Positions 31,034-39,307 are shown, numbered from the stretch's first letter. The stretch is 43,628 bases of DNA from Solirubrobacteraceae bacterium (GCA_017744415.1 JAGIBJ010000033.1:1-43628); one strand, 5' to 3'. Made by a program: numbers and translations. Notes: generated from the letters alone by a model not told the origin.

Positions 31034-32551
31034 ATGTCCCGTTACGTCACCACGCCGATCTTCTACGTCAATGCCGCGCCGCACCTCGGGCACGCGTACA
31101 CGGTCATCGCTTCCGACGTGTTCGCTCGCCACTGGCGCCAGCGTGGTGAGGACGTCTTCTTCCTCACCGGCACCGACGAGCACGGCGAGCCGGTCGCGCT
31201 CGCCGCCGAGAAGCTCGGCATGACGCCCAAGGCGCTCGCCGACCAGAACGCCGTGCACTTCCAGACGCTCGGCCCCCGGCTCGGCGCCTCCGAGGATTTC
31301 TTCATCCGCACCAGCGATCCGCGCCACGTCGAGCGGGTGCAGGAGATCCTCACGCGCGTGAAGGACAACGGTTTCGTCGCCGAGGGCACCTATGAGGGGT
31401 GGTACTGCCCGCGCTGCGCCGACTTCAAGACGGAGTCCGAGATCGTCGACGGCAACCGCTGCCCGATCCACAAGATCGAGCTCACGCGCGAGCAGGAACA
31501 GAACTGGTTCTTCAAGCTCTCCGAGTTCGAAGACCGCCTCAAGGCCCTCTTCGACGGGCAGCCCGACTTCGTCCTGCCGCAGCGCTTCGCGAACGAGGCC
31601 CGCGCCTTCATCGACCGCGGCCTGCACGACGTCTCCCTCTCGCGCTCCAAGCTCACCTGGGGCGTCCCCGTGCCGTGGGATCCGGAGCAGGTGTTCTACG
31701 TCTGGTGGGACGCGCTCCTCAACTACGTCACCGCGCTCAGCTTCGCGCGTGAAGGGGAAGACCTCACCGATCGTTTCTGGCCCGCGACGTTCCAGGTGAT
31801 CGGCAAGGACATCCTCAAGTTCCACGCGATCTACTGGCCCGCGCTGCTGATGGCCGCCGGCCTCGAGGTACCGCGCCACATCCTGATCCACGGCTTCCTG
31901 CTGATGAAGGACGCCTCGGGCGAGGAGACGAAGATGAGCAAGTCGCTCGGCAACGTCCTCGACCCGTTCGAGATCATCGACCAGTACGGCTCCGACGCTT
32001 TGCGCTTCTACCTCCTACGCGAGGTGAGCTTCGGCCAGGACGGCGGCGTCTCCGTCGACGGCTTCGTCACGCGCTACGAGAGCGAGCTCGCCAACGAGTT
32101 CGGCAACCTCGCGAGCCGTTCGATCGCCATGGTGCGCCGCTACCTCGGTGGCGAGCTGCCCGCGGGCGTCGCCGCCGATCCGGCGATCACGGCCGAGCTC
32201 GACCCGATCGCGGCCACGGTCGCCGAGCACATCGATGCGGGCGCGCCGAGCGCCGCGCTCGACGCGGTGTGGCAGGGCGTGCGACGCCTCAACCGGTACG
32301 TCGAGGAGTCCGCCCCGTGGACGCTCTCGAAGGACGACGCCAAACGGGCGGAGCTCGAGACGGTCCTCGTGACGCTGATCGCCGGCGTGCGCAGCACGGC
32401 CGTGCTGCTGCACCCGTTCATCCCCGTGGCGGTGGAGAAGCTGCTCGCTGCGCTCGGCACGCCCGACGTGTCGCTCGACGGCGCCACCGTCGGTGCCGTT
32501 CCCGTCTCGGCCGTGGAGGAGCTCGCGCCGCTCTTCCCCAAGGCGTCGTAG
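31034..32551 (+). CDS. metG: Methionyl-tRNA synthetase
   Basis: A 505-residue class I synthetase that attaches Met to initiator and elongator tRNA-Met. The HIGH signature is HLGH at residues 17-20 and KMSKS is at 300-304. The connective domain carries a single metal-knuckle-like set, CPRC followed by CPIH, at about residues 124-144. PIFYVNAAPHLGHAYT and LTGTDEHGEP are family landmarks. There is no C-terminal tRNA-binding (EMAP-like) extension, consistent with the short form. It opens the conserved metG-tatD-rsmA-ispE cluster; tatD begins immediately after its stop with no gap. Confidence 0.96.
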   Translation: MSRYVTTPIFYVNAAPHLGHAYTVIASDVFARHWRQRGEDVFFLTGTDEHGEPVALAAEKLGMTPKALADQNAVHFQTLGPRLGASEDFFIRTSDPRHVERVQEILTRVKDNGFVAEGTYEGWYCPRCADFKTESEIVDGNRCPIHKIELTREQEQNWFFKLSEFEDRLKALFDGQPDFVLPQRFANEARAFIDRGLHDVSLSRSKLTWGVPVPWDPEQVFYVWWDALLNYVTALSFAREGEDLTDRFWPATFQVIGKDILKFHAIYWPALLMAAGLEVPRHILIHGFLLMKDASGEETKMSKSLGNVLDPFEIIDQYGSDALRFYLLREVSFGQDGGVSVDGFVTRYESELANEFGNLASRSIAMVRRYLGGELPAGVAADPAITAELDPIAATVAEHIDAGAPSAALDAVWQGVRRLNRYVEESAPWTLSKDDAKRAELETVLVTLIAGVRSTAVLLHPFIPVAVEKLLAALGTPDVSLDGATVGAVPVSAVEELAPLFPKAS

Positions 32552-33301
32552 ATGATCGACAGCCACACGCACCTCGGCTCCTGCAAGGAGCCCGACGACG
32601 AGCTCGTCGCGCGCGCCCGGGAGGCGGGCCTCACTCGCATGCTCACCGTCGGCACCAACGCCGACTCCTGTCGCGCGGCGCTCGCCGCGGCCGAGCAGTT
32701 CGAAGAGGTGTATGCCGCCATCGGCCGCCACCCGAACGAGGCGACGGGCTACGGCGACGCCGATCTCCAGGATCTCCGCGAGCTCGCCGCGCACGAGAAG
32801 TGCGTGGCGATCGGGGAGACGGGCCTCGACGAGTACCGCGACTACTCGCCGATCGAGGATCAGCGCCGCGCCTTCGCCGATCACATCGACCTCGCCCGCG
32901 AGCTCGGCAAGCCGCTCGTGATCCACACGCGCGCCGCCGACGACGAGACGATCGCGACGCTGCGCGAGCGGGCACGAGGCGTCGACGTGATCCTCCACTG
33001 CTTCTCGATGCCGGACCGCGTTGAGGAGTGCGTCGCCGAGGGCTGGTGGATCTCGTTCGCCGGCAACGTCACCTACCCGGCCAACGCCGATCTGGCCGCG
33101 GCCGTCGCCAAGGTGCCGGCCGACCGGCTGCTCGTCGAGACCGACGCGCCCTACCTCACCCCGATCCCGCACCGCAAGGAGCGCAACCGGCCCGATCTCG
33201 TGATCCACACCGCTGCGTTCGTCGCCGAGCAGCGCGACCTCACCGACGCCGAGCTCGATCGGATCGTCACCGCCAACGCCGCCTCCCTCTTCCGCTGGTG
33301 A
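32552..33301 (+). CDS. tatD: TatD-family metal-dependent hydrolase/DNase
   Basis: A 249-residue TIM-barrel metallohydrolase. Metal ligands are visible: HxH in DSHTHLG (His5 and His7), Glu in AIGETGLDEY, His in VIHTRAAD, His in ILHCFS and Asp in LLVETDAPYLTP. TatD-type proteins act as 3'-5' exonucleases or D-aminoacyl-tRNA deacylase-like hydrolases. The ATG abuts the metG stop, and its TGA overlaps the GTG of rsmA, so it sits in a coupled operon. Length and motifs are normal. In many Gram-positives rnmV (ribonuclease M5) lies between tatD and rsmA; it is absent here. Confidence 0.94.
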   Translation: MIDSHTHLGSCKEPDDELVARAREAGLTRMLTVGTNADSCRAALAAAEQFEEVYAAIGRHPNEATGYGDADLQDLRELAAHEKCVAIGETGLDEYRDYSPIEDQRRAFADHIDLARELGKPLVIHTRAADDETIATLRERARGVDVILHCFSMPDRVEECVAEGWWISFAGNVTYPANADLAAAVAKVPADRLLVETDAPYLTPIPHRKERNRPDLVIHTAAFVAEQRDLTDAELDRIVTANAASLFRW

Positions 33302-34203
33302 GCGAGCCACGCCGCCAGCCAGACGCATCGGCGTCCGCCGATGCCTCCACCGACGCGCCCAAGCGCCGCCTGCGACAGGTGACGCACGAGCGGCTCTCGC
33401 AGTTCGGGCTCTCGCCCCGCAAGTCGCTCGGCCAGAACTTCCTCGTCTCCGATCACGTCATGGCGCAGATCGAGCGGTTCGCCGCGGTCACCGCCGACGA
33501 CGTGGTGCTCGAGATCGGCGGCGGGCTTGGCGTGCTCACCGAGCACCTCGCCGACGTCGCCCGTCACGTGCACGTGATCGAGCTCGATCCGCGCCTCGCC
33601 GAGCTGCTCGCGGGCCTCTTCGCCGGGCGCCCGGTCGACATCCACCACGGCGACGCGGTGCAGTACGACCTCGGCGCACTCGACCCGGCCCCGAATGCGC
33701 TGATCGCCAACCTGCCCTACTCGGTCGCGGCCACCGTGGTGCTCCGCGCCCTCCACGACGTCGACACGATCGACCGCGGCCTCGTGATGGTGCAGAAGGA
33801 GGTGGGCGTGCGCTTCGCCGCCCGTCCCGGCACCAAGGAGTACGGCCTGCCGAGCGTGATCGCGCAGATGAGCTCGGCGATCAAGCTCGAGAAGAACGTG
33901 CCGCCGTCGGCGTTCCTGCCCGCACCGCACGTCGACTCGGTGCTGATGCGGTTCACGCGCACGGGCCCGCCCGCACCCGCGGGGCTCCGCCGTCTCGCTC
34001 AGGCCGGCTTCGCGCACCGCCGCAAGGCGCTCCCGAAGTCGCTCGGCATCAGCATCGGCGATGCGCGGATCAAGGACGCGACCCGCGAGGCGCTCACTTC
34101 AATGGGTCTCGCCGACGACACCCGTGCCGAGCAGCTCTCGGCCGAGCAGTTCCGCACGCTCCACGGGCTGCTCGTGGACGCCGGCATCGGCGGCCTCGCA
34201 TGA
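33298..34203 (+). CDS. rsmA: 16S rRNA dimethyladenosine transferase RsmA (KsgA)
   Basis: A 301-residue Rossmann-fold methyltransferase that dimethylates A1518 and A1519 of 16S rRNA during 30S maturation. Motifs in order: SPRKSLGQNFL, the SAM-binding VLEIGGGLGVLTEHL, HVIELDPRL, and the catalytic NLPYSV, then a C-terminal helical domain (RKALPKSLG). GTG 33298 overlaps the tatD stop (GTGA) and gives an Ala/Ser/Asp-rich 25-residue extension before the conserved start. The stop overlaps ispE (ATGA). Confidence 0.95.
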   Translation: MSEPRRQPDASASADASTDAPKRRLRQVTHERLSQFGLSPRKSLGQNFLVSDHVMAQIERFAAVTADDVVLEIGGGLGVLTEHLADVARHVHVIELDPRLAELLAGLFAGRPVDIHHGDAVQYDLGALDPAPNALIANLPYSVAATVVLRALHDVDTIDRGLVMVQKEVGVRFAARPGTKEYGLPSVIAQMSSAIKLEKNVPPSAFLPAPHVDSVLMRFTRTGPPAPAGLRRLAQAGFAHRRKALPKSLGISIGDARIKDATREALTSMGLADDTRAEQLSAEQFRTLHGLLVDAGIGGLA

Positions 34204-35096
34204 CGGCGCCGACCGAACTCACCTGCGCCGCGCCCGGGAAACTCAACGTCGCGCTGTTCGTCGGCGGGATCCGTGAATCCGATGGCCGCCACGAGCTGGT
34301 CACGGTGTTCCAGCCCGTCGACCTCGTCGACCACCTCAGCGCGCGTCTCGACGCGTCGCTCGCCGCCGACGAGGTGCACTGCCCCGGCGTCGAGGGCGAC
34401 AACCTCGCCGCCACGGCCCTCGCCGCCTACCGCGCCGAGACCGGATGGGACGGACCGCCGATCCGGATCGAGATCGAGAAGCGCATCCCCATCGCCGGCG
34501 GGATGGCCGGGGGCTCCGCCGATGCGGCGGCCGCCCTGCGCCTCGCCGCCGCCTTCGCCGCCGACGACGACGTCGCCCGCCTCGAGCGCATCGCCGCCAC
34601 GCTCGGCGCCGACGTCCCCAGCCAGGTGCAGGGCCGCCGGGTGATCGCCACCGGCGCCGGCGAGCAGCTGCGCCGCAGCCCGTCCAAGCCCGACTGGGAA
34701 GCCGTGCTGCTGCCCATCGACGCCGCGCTCTCCGCCGGCGCGGTCTACGCCGAGGCCGACCGCCTCAACGCACCGCGCAGCGCCGAGGAGATGGAGCATC
34801 TGCGCACGGCCGTGCAGCAGGCCGAGCGCAGCGGTGGCGTGGAGCGCGCCGGGCTCGTGATCAACGACCTCCAGGATGCTGCGCGTCGTCTGTGCCCGGA
34901 GGTGGATGACGCCTTGAACGTGCTGCGCGCCGAGGGCGCCGAACACGCGATCGTCTCAGGCTCCGGCCCGACGGTCGCGGGCCTCTTCGCGCCCGGCGAC
35001 GGCGAGGCTGCAGCACTGCGCATCGGCGCCAATCGACGGGTGCGGCTCGCGATACCGGAGCATCGGGCTACGCTCGAACGGCCCCGATGGCCTTGA
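34200..35096 (+). CDS. ispE: 4-diphosphocytidyl-2-C-methyl-D-erythritol kinase IspE
   Basis: A 298-residue GHMP kinase of the MEP isoprenoid pathway. The N-terminal lysine lies in CAAPGKLNVALFV, the substrate-site His in DGRHELVTVFQPVDL, the glycine-rich ATP loop in PIAGGMAGGSADAAAAL, the catalytic Asp in LGADVPSQ, and the third GHMP motif in IVSGSGPTVAGLF. The product feeds polyprenyl carriers needed for wall and glycan synthesis. ATG 34200 overlaps rsmA. Its 3' end overlaps the DedA gene by 10 nt, and a DedA promoter candidate lies inside it. Confidence 0.94.
   Translation: MTAPTELTCAAPGKLNVALFVGGIRESDGRHELVTVFQPVDLVDHLSARLDASLAADEVHCPGVEGDNLAATALAAYRAETGWDGPPIRIEIEKRIPIAGGMAGGSADAAAALRLAAAFAADDDVARLERIAATLGADVPSQVQGRRVIATGAGEQLRRSPSKPDWEAVLLPIDAALSAGAVYAEADRLNAPRSAEEMEHLRTAVQQAERSGGVERAGLVINDLQDAARRLCPEVDDALNVLRAEGAEHAIVSGSGPTVAGLFAPGDGEAAALRIGANRRVRLAIPEHRATLERPRWP
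35069..35074 (+). promoter_or_regulatory. Possible -10 hexamer TACGCT inside ispE for the DedA gene
   Basis: TACGCT ends 12 nt before ATG 35087. It could give the DedA gene an internal promoter in addition to read-through from ispE. Confidence 0.35.
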
Positions 35097-36016
35097 AGCC
35101 CTTCTGGATCCTCGTCACGGCCGTCCTGCTCGCGGCCGCCCTGCGCCTGCGTTCGATCGGCAGGCTCACTCGCGGCTTCCTGCTCGTGCTCGTGGTGATC
35201 GCCGCGCTGTTCGCGGTGAACGTGATCCACCCCCCGAGCATCGAGGAGCTGGTGCAGCAGATCGGCAGCAGGCTCGGCAATTGGACCTACCTGCTCGTCG
35301 GCGTGAATGCCTTCCTCGAGACGGGCGCGTTCCTCGGCTTCATCGCCCCCGGCGAGACGATGGTGCTCTTCGGTGGGGTGCTCGCGGGCGAGGGCACGAT
35401 CGACCTCGCCACGCTGATCGCCGTCGTCTGGTTCTCCGCGATGGCAGGAGACGTGAGCGCGTACGTGATCGGCCGCCGGGCCGGGCGCGGCTTCCTCATC
35501 CGCCACGGCCAGCGGATCAAGGTGGGGGAGGCGCAGATCCAGTTCGTGGAGGGGTTCTTCACGCGCCACGGCCGCGCGACCGTCCTCCTCGGACGCTGGG
35601 TGGGCGTGGTGCGCCCGCTCGTCCCGTTCCTCGCGGGCTCCTCGCGGATGCGTTTCGCCGAGTTCATCGTCATCGACATCGTCGCGACGGCGGCCTGGGC
35701 GGCGGGGCTCTGCATCGTCGGCTCGATCTTCTGGCACAACTTCAACGAGCTCGTGAGCCTCGTCGGGCGGGCGCTATTCATCCTCGGCGTGCTCATCGTC
35801 GTGATCGTCGCGCTCGTTGTCGGCACGAACGCGCGCCGGGATCCCGAGCGGCGCCGGAAGGTGAACGCGTGGATCGCCGAGCAGCAGGAGGAGCACCCGC
35901 TCGTCGCCAAACCGGCGCTGGCACTGTGGGTGCTGATGGCGCGCATCGAGCCGCACCTGCCTGGGGCCGGTAAGGCGCGCGCGACCGAGGAGACCGATAC
36001 GGTGGGCCCGCGATGA
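35087..36016 (+). CDS. DedA-family (SNARE-associated/VTT domain) membrane protein
   Basis: A 309-residue polytopic membrane protein. The VTT domain is marked by LETGAFLGFIAPGETMVLFGGVLAG, GDVSAYVIGRRAGRGFLIRHG and FFTRHGRATVLLGRWVGVVRPLVPFLAGSS, with the re-entrant-loop Gly/Pro/Arg pattern of the family. DedA proteins include undecaprenyl-phosphate flippases (UptA) and PopT-type relatives; a carrier-recycling role fits the neighbouring ispE but is inferred. An extra N-terminal helix pair precedes the domain, and the C-terminus is a basic cytosolic tail. Its stop overlaps the next ATG (ATGA). Confidence 0.9.
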   Translation: MALKPFWILVTAVLLAAALRLRSIGRLTRGFLLVLVVIAALFAVNVIHPPSIEELVQQIGSRLGNWTYLLVGVNAFLETGAFLGFIAPGETMVLFGGVLAGEGTIDLATLIAVVWFSAMAGDVSAYVIGRRAGRGFLIRHGQRIKVGEAQIQFVEGFFTRHGRATVLLGRWVGVVRPLVPFLAGSSRMRFAEFIVIDIVATAAWAAGLCIVGSIFWHNFNELVSLVGRALFILGVLIVVIVALVVGTNARRDPERRRKVNAWIAEQQEEHPLVAKPALALWVLMARIEPHLPGAGKARATEETDTVGPR

Positions 36017-36237
36017 GCGCCGAAACCACCTCGATCCTCGTCGGCGCGATCTGCGCCGTCACCGGCCTGGGTTTCTGGATCTGGCTCGTCGCGCTGCCCG
36101 TCTCGCGCAGCTTCGAGGGCGGGTTCCAGCGGTCCGTGGCGGTAGTCCTGAGCGCCTACACGCTGCTCGTCGGCGTCGGGATCGGAGCCGGAATCGGCCT
36201 GCTCGTCGCCTACGAATGGGACCGCATCGCTGGGTGA
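36013..36237 (+). CDS. Small two-helix membrane protein
   Basis: A 74-residue protein with two hydrophobic helices (about residues 8-30 and 43-65) joined by a short loop, VSRSFEGGFQRS, that carries both charges. No family recognised. It overlaps the DedA stop by 4 nt (ATGA), so it is almost certainly translated with DedA and may be a partner subunit. The uncharged N-terminus and the final YEWDRIAG suggest both ends are on the same side. Confidence 0.72.
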   Translation: MSAETTSILVGAICAVTGLGFWIWLVALPVSRSFEGGFQRSVAVVLSAYTLLVGVGIGAGIGLLVAYEWDRIAG

Positions 36238-36275
36238 GCCAGCACACTGGGCGACGCAATCACCCCGCGCACCCA

Positions 36276-36281
36276 TAAGCT
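36276..36281 (+). promoter_or_regulatory. -10 hexamer TAAGCT for the PucR-like gene
   Basis: TAAGCT ends 10 nt before ATG 36292 with no SD, consistent with a near-leaderless transcript. Confidence 0.45.
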
Positions 36282-36291
36282 TCAGGCGTAC

Positions 36292-37500
36292 ATGGTCGAA
36301 GCCCCCGAGATCGATGCGCTCGCCAAAGTGGCCGAGCGCCTCGCCGCCGCCGGTAGTCCTCCGGCCGTCGCCCGAGCGATCGGGGCCGCCCTGCGTTGCA
36401 GTGCCGTGGTACGCGATCCCAGCGGTGCGACGGTTGCGCTGGTCGCTCGCTCCACCCTCGAGGAGCGCACGCTGCGCACCCGCGAGAACCTCGACGTTCG
36501 CGAGCTGCAGATCGGTGGCCAGAGCGTCGGATCCGTCGCGCTCGCCTGGCACGACGGCCCGGCACCGGCGTCACTGACCGATATCGCGCTCGCGCTCCTT
36601 GCCTCCTCGATCGCGGTCTCCCACGATCCGGCCGGCAACGACAGCGCCGAGCTGGCGCGCCTCCTCGGTGAGGTGCTCTCGCTCTCCGGCCCGGCTGGCC
36701 CGTCGGCTGATCTGCTGGAACGCATCAGCGCGCTCGAGCCCTCTCCGGTCCCGCGCTCCGTGCTCGTCGTCCGTGCCCAGGCCGTCACGCCCCTCGACGA
36801 GGGCTGGCGCGATGCGCTCCTGGAATCCGTTGGTGCTGCCGCGGCGGAGGCCGAGCCTCGCAGCACCGTCCTCCCGATCGAGCTGCAGCGCGTCGGCACC
36901 GCGCCCGTGGTGGTCGTTCCCGGCGACGAGGCTGTCGGCCAGCGCGTCGCCGAGCAGCTCGGTCGCCGCCTCGAGCCGCAAGGCACCAAGCTTCGCGCGA
37001 CCGTGGGCCGCAGCCGCCCGGCCGCGAACGTCGAGGATCTCGTGCGCGCACGCGACGAGGCACTGCTCGCCGCGAACGTCGCCTTTGCCGGCGGCAGCGC
37101 GCTGCTCGCCTTCGAGGAGACCGGCTCCTACCGGCTCCTGCTGCCGGCAATGACCACCGATGTCGGCGAGCTCGAGCGCTTCTACGAGGAGACGGTCGCG
37201 CCGCTGATGGCGTACGACCGTCAGTACGAGACCGAGCTGGTCCGCACCGTCGAGGCGTTCCTCGAGAACGATGGCAACGTCGCCGGCACCGCCCAGGCGC
37301 TCTTCACCCACCGGCACACCGTCCGCTACCGCCTCGAGCGGGTGCGCGAGCTCGCCGGCCTCGACGTCGGATCGAGCGACGGCCGCGAGCGGCTCTCGCT
37401 CGGCCTCAAGGCGATGCGAGTGCTCGGCATCGCCCGGCAGCAGGGCAGCGAGGGAGGAACAGCCGTTCCGGCCTCCCGCCTCCGAGCGACCTCCCGCTAG
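36292..37500 (+). CDS. PucR/CdaR-type transcriptional regulator
   Basis: A 402-residue cytosolic regulator. The C-terminal domain is the PucR helix-turn-helix: TVEAFLENDGNVAGTAQALFTHRHTVRYRLERV at residues about 318-350. Before it lies a GGDEF-like or sensory region of the family (ARDEALLAANVA; YRLLLPAMTTDVGELERFYEETVAPL). The N-terminal 100 residues may be a GAF-like sensor (AIGAALRCSAVVRDPSGATVALVA). The family controls amino-acid, polyamine or purine metabolism, and some members sense carbon or nitrogen status; the ligand is unknown. Monocistronic by its own promoter and the leader-bearing gene that follows. Confidence 0.85.
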   Translation: MVEAPEIDALAKVAERLAAAGSPPAVARAIGAALRCSAVVRDPSGATVALVARSTLEERTLRTRENLDVRELQIGGQSVGSVALAWHDGPAPASLTDIALALLASSIAVSHDPAGNDSAELARLLGEVLSLSGPAGPSADLLERISALEPSPVPRSVLVVRAQAVTPLDEGWRDALLESVGAAAAEAEPRSTVLPIELQRVGTAPVVVVPGDEAVGQRVAEQLGRRLEPQGTKLRATVGRSRPAANVEDLVRARDEALLAANVAFAGGSALLAFEETGSYRLLLPAMTTDVGELERFYEETVAPLMAYDRQYETELVRTVEAFLENDGNVAGTAQALFTHRHTVRYRLERVRELAGLDVGSSDGRERLSLGLKAMRVLGIARQQGSEGGTAVPASRLRATSR

Positions 37501-37536
37501 CGCGGAACTGCGACGGCCGACGCACTTCGGCTGATT

Positions 37537-37542
37537 TATGGT
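37537..37542 (+). promoter_or_regulatory. -10 hexamer TATGGT before the long leader of the TSP3 gene
   Basis: TATGGT lies 137 nt before ATG 37680, leaving a transcribed leader of about 130 nt. No clear -35. Confidence 0.4.
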
Positions 37543-37549
37543 CTGCTGG

Positions 37550-37679
37550 CTGGACCTCCTACTCGTCGGTGTCACCGGTAATGGGTCCACTGAAAACCCG
37601 TTCCTCGGCCGTCCGTCCAGTCGGACAAAATTCGCACTCAAGTCGTGGCGCACGGGTGCCGATTGGTTGGTCGTGCGCC
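37550..37679 (+). other. Candidate structured 5' leader RNA
   Basis: The 130-nt stretch is AT-richer than its neighbours and dense in hairpins: CGGTG (37567-37571)/CACCG (37573-37577), AATGGGT (37580-37586)/ACCCGTT (37596-37602), and GTCCG (37611-37615)/CGGAC (37622-37626) followed by AAAATT. TGGACC (37551-37556) can alternatively pair with GGTCCA (37584-37589), which would break the second hairpin. Such mutually exclusive pairing is typical of regulatory leaders. No known riboswitch class was recognised. Confidence 0.35.
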
Positions 37680-39131
37680 ATGCGCGCGCGATCCGCTCTT
37701 CAAATGTTCGCTCGTCGACAGATCCAGGCCCGCGTCAGCGTGGCTCGTAGCCGGTGGAGTCCCTTCGTGGCTCCCACCATCGTCGTGCTCGCCGGCGGCG
37801 CGCTCGTCGCTGGCACCGTGTCGATGCTCGACACCTCCGTGCTGTCGGTACAGGAGCGCACCAGCCCGACGGCCAATGTCGCGACGCAGGTGTGGCGCCC
37901 CGACCAGACGGGCGTGACCACCACGGAGCTCGGTTCCGTGATCTCGAGCGGCGCGGTGAACTCGACGATCCGCATCGGCGGCGTTGCCGGCCCGGTCCGC
38001 AACTTGGGCGGGGGCTCGACCACCGCCGGCTCGGACACCACGCAGGTCTCCGCGGTCACCGAGGTGTCCGGCACGCTGGGCGAAGGCTCGGCCAGTGGTG
38101 CCGGTGGCGACGTGACGCCCGCCCAGGGTGGCTCCGTTGCACCCGTCACCCCTGGTGACCCCGACAGCGACGGCGACGGGCTCCCGGACAAGCAGGAGCT
38201 CGCGCTCGGTACCAACCCGCTCGTGGCCGACACGGACGGCGATGGTCTCCCGGATGGCTGGGAGGTGCGCTACCGCCGCAACCCGCTCGTCGCCGAGAAG
38301 CCGGGCGCCGACGCCGATGGCGACGGTGTGCCCGACAGCCTCGAGTTCGAGCTCGGCCTCGACCCCACGAAGATCGACACGTCGAAGAACGGCGTGGACG
38401 ACGGCTCCGCCGACAGCGACGGCGACGGCGTAGCGAACGCCGTCGAGGTGCTGCTCGGCAGCGACCCGTCGGATCCGAACAGCATTCCCGACGCCTACAA
38501 GCCCGCGCCGACGCCCGAGCCGACCTCGGCTCCGACGCCCGAGCCCGAGCCGACGGTGGAGGCCACGCCCGAGCCCACGCCGGCCACGGCGCCCGACGAT
38601 GTCGACGCGACGCCGGTCCCGACGCCCGCGCCCAGCGACGAGGTACCGGGCAGCGACGAACCCGCCGATGGCGAGCCGGGCGGCACGATGGACGGCAACC
38701 CGCCGGTCGTGACCCCTGCGCCGGAGGCGCCGGCTGGCGACCCGGAGGAGCCCGTGCTGGCCCAGCCGCCGGTGGTCACGCCGACCCCTGAGCCGCAGGC
38801 CGAAGAGCCCGAGCCGGTCGTCGAGGCCCCCGTGGAGACGCCCGCCCCGGCCGAGGAGCCGGTGGTCGAGCCGACCGTCGACCCGACGCCCGAGCCGACC
38901 GTGGATCCGACGCCGGAACCGACCCCGGCGCCGGCCGAGGAGCCGGAGCCCGCGCCGGCCGAGGAGCCGAAGCCGGCTGAGGAGCCCGCGGCGACTCCGG
39001 AGCCCGCCGCGCCCGCTGAGGAGCCGGCGAAGGAGCCGGAGCCGGTCGTCGAGCCGACGCCCGCGGCGCCCGCACCTGTCGAAGAACCGGCGCCCGCCGA
39101 GCAAGACCCGGCGCCCGCCGCCGACTGCTGA
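37680..39131 (+). CDS. Membrane-anchored surface protein with four TSP3-type calcium repeats and a Pro/Glu-rich tail
   Basis: A 483-residue protein. A basic N-terminus and one hydrophobic helix (APTIVVLAGGALVAGTVSML, about residues 31-50) serve as anchor or uncleaved signal. A Gly/Ser/Thr-rich region follows. Residues about 160-275 hold four thrombospondin-type-3-like units, each with a DxDxDG calcium loop: DSDGDGLPD, DTDGDGLPD, DADGDGVPD and DSDGDGVAN, followed by an EL/EV helix turn and an NP or DP end. The last 210 residues are Pro, Glu, Ala and Thr (PTPEP, PAEEP repeats) ending in a lone Cys. The tail could span the wall as a stiff spacer. ATG 37680 is preferred; ATG 37704 and GTG or ATG starts further upstream are possible. 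Function unknown; adhesion or wall structure inferred. Confidence 0.75.
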   Translation: MRARSALQMFARRQIQARVSVARSRWSPFVAPTIVVLAGGALVAGTVSMLDTSVLSVQERTSPTANVATQVWRPDQTGVTTTELGSVISSGAVNSTIRIGGVAGPVRNLGGGSTTAGSDTTQVSAVTEVSGTLGEGSASGAGGDVTPAQGGSVAPVTPGDPDSDGDGLPDKQELALGTNPLVADTDGDGLPDGWEVRYRRNPLVAEKPGADADGDGVPDSLEFELGLDPTKIDTSKNGVDDGSADSDGDGVANAVEVLLGSDPSDPNSIPDAYKPAPTPEPTSAPTPEPEPTVEATPEPTPATAPDDVDATPVPTPAPSDEVPGSDEPADGEPGGTMDGNPPVVTPAPEAPAGDPEEPVLAQPPVVTPTPEPQAEEPEPVVEAPVETPAPAEEPVVEPTVDPTPEPTVDPTPEPTPAPAEEPEPAPAEEPKPAEEPAATPEPAAPAEEPAKEPEPVVEPTPAAPAPVEEPAPAEQDPAPAADC

Positions 39132-39132
39132 T

Positions 39133-39170
39133 GAGCGTCGGCCCGAGCCGCTCGGGCACGCTCGTTTATT
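39133..39170 (+). terminator. Strong intrinsic terminator after the TSP3 gene
   Basis: GAGCGT (39133-39138) pairs with ACGCTC (39158-39163), enclosing GCCCGAG (39141-39147)/CTCGGGC (39151-39157), followed by GTTTATT. This is the only hairpin in the window with a clear T-run. Confidence 0.8.
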
Positions 39171-39172
39171 GT
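39167..39172 (+). promoter_or_regulatory. Possible -10 hexamer TATTGT for tRNA-Gln
   Basis: TATTGT lies 24 nt before the tRNA gene and overlaps the T-run of the preceding terminator, leaving a short 5' leader for processing. Confidence 0.4.
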
Positions 39173-39196
39173 GGCCCAGGCGTGGCGCTCGCCCGC

Positions 39197-39268
39197 TGCG
39201 GACTGGTGTAACGGCAGCACAGCGGCCTTTGGAGCCGTCAGGTCATGGTTCGAATCCATGGTCCGCAA
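39197..39268 (+). tRNA. tRNA-Gln (anticodon TTG)
   Basis: A complete 72-nt cloverleaf. The acceptor arms are TGCGGAC (39197-39203) and GTCCGCA (39261-39267) with discriminator A. The D arm contains GGTGTAACGGCAGCAC, the anticodon stem is GCGGC/GCCGT around CTTTGGA with anticodon TTG at 39229-39231, and the T loop is GGTTCGAATCC. The 3' CCA is not encoded. It reads CAA and, by wobble, CAG. Confidence 0.96.
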
Positions 39269-39307
39269 TCGCGCTGGCCCGAGGAAGGGTCCGAGGTGAG
39301 GCCCCGG

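Noticed and set aside
30263..31891. 542-codon minus-strand open frame over the M23-like and metG genes
   Set aside because: Acidic/Arg shadow pattern, opposite the unmistakable metG.
38870..38960. Possible CRISPR-like or satellite repeat array
   Set aside because: The repeats are in frame, imperfect and encode Pro/Glu/Asp/Thr units of the surface protein; there are no spacers.
37638..39104. 488-codon antisense frame over the TSP3 repeat gene
   Set aside because: Its Arg/Leu/Gly repeats merely mirror the Pro/Glu-coding repeats of the plus strand.
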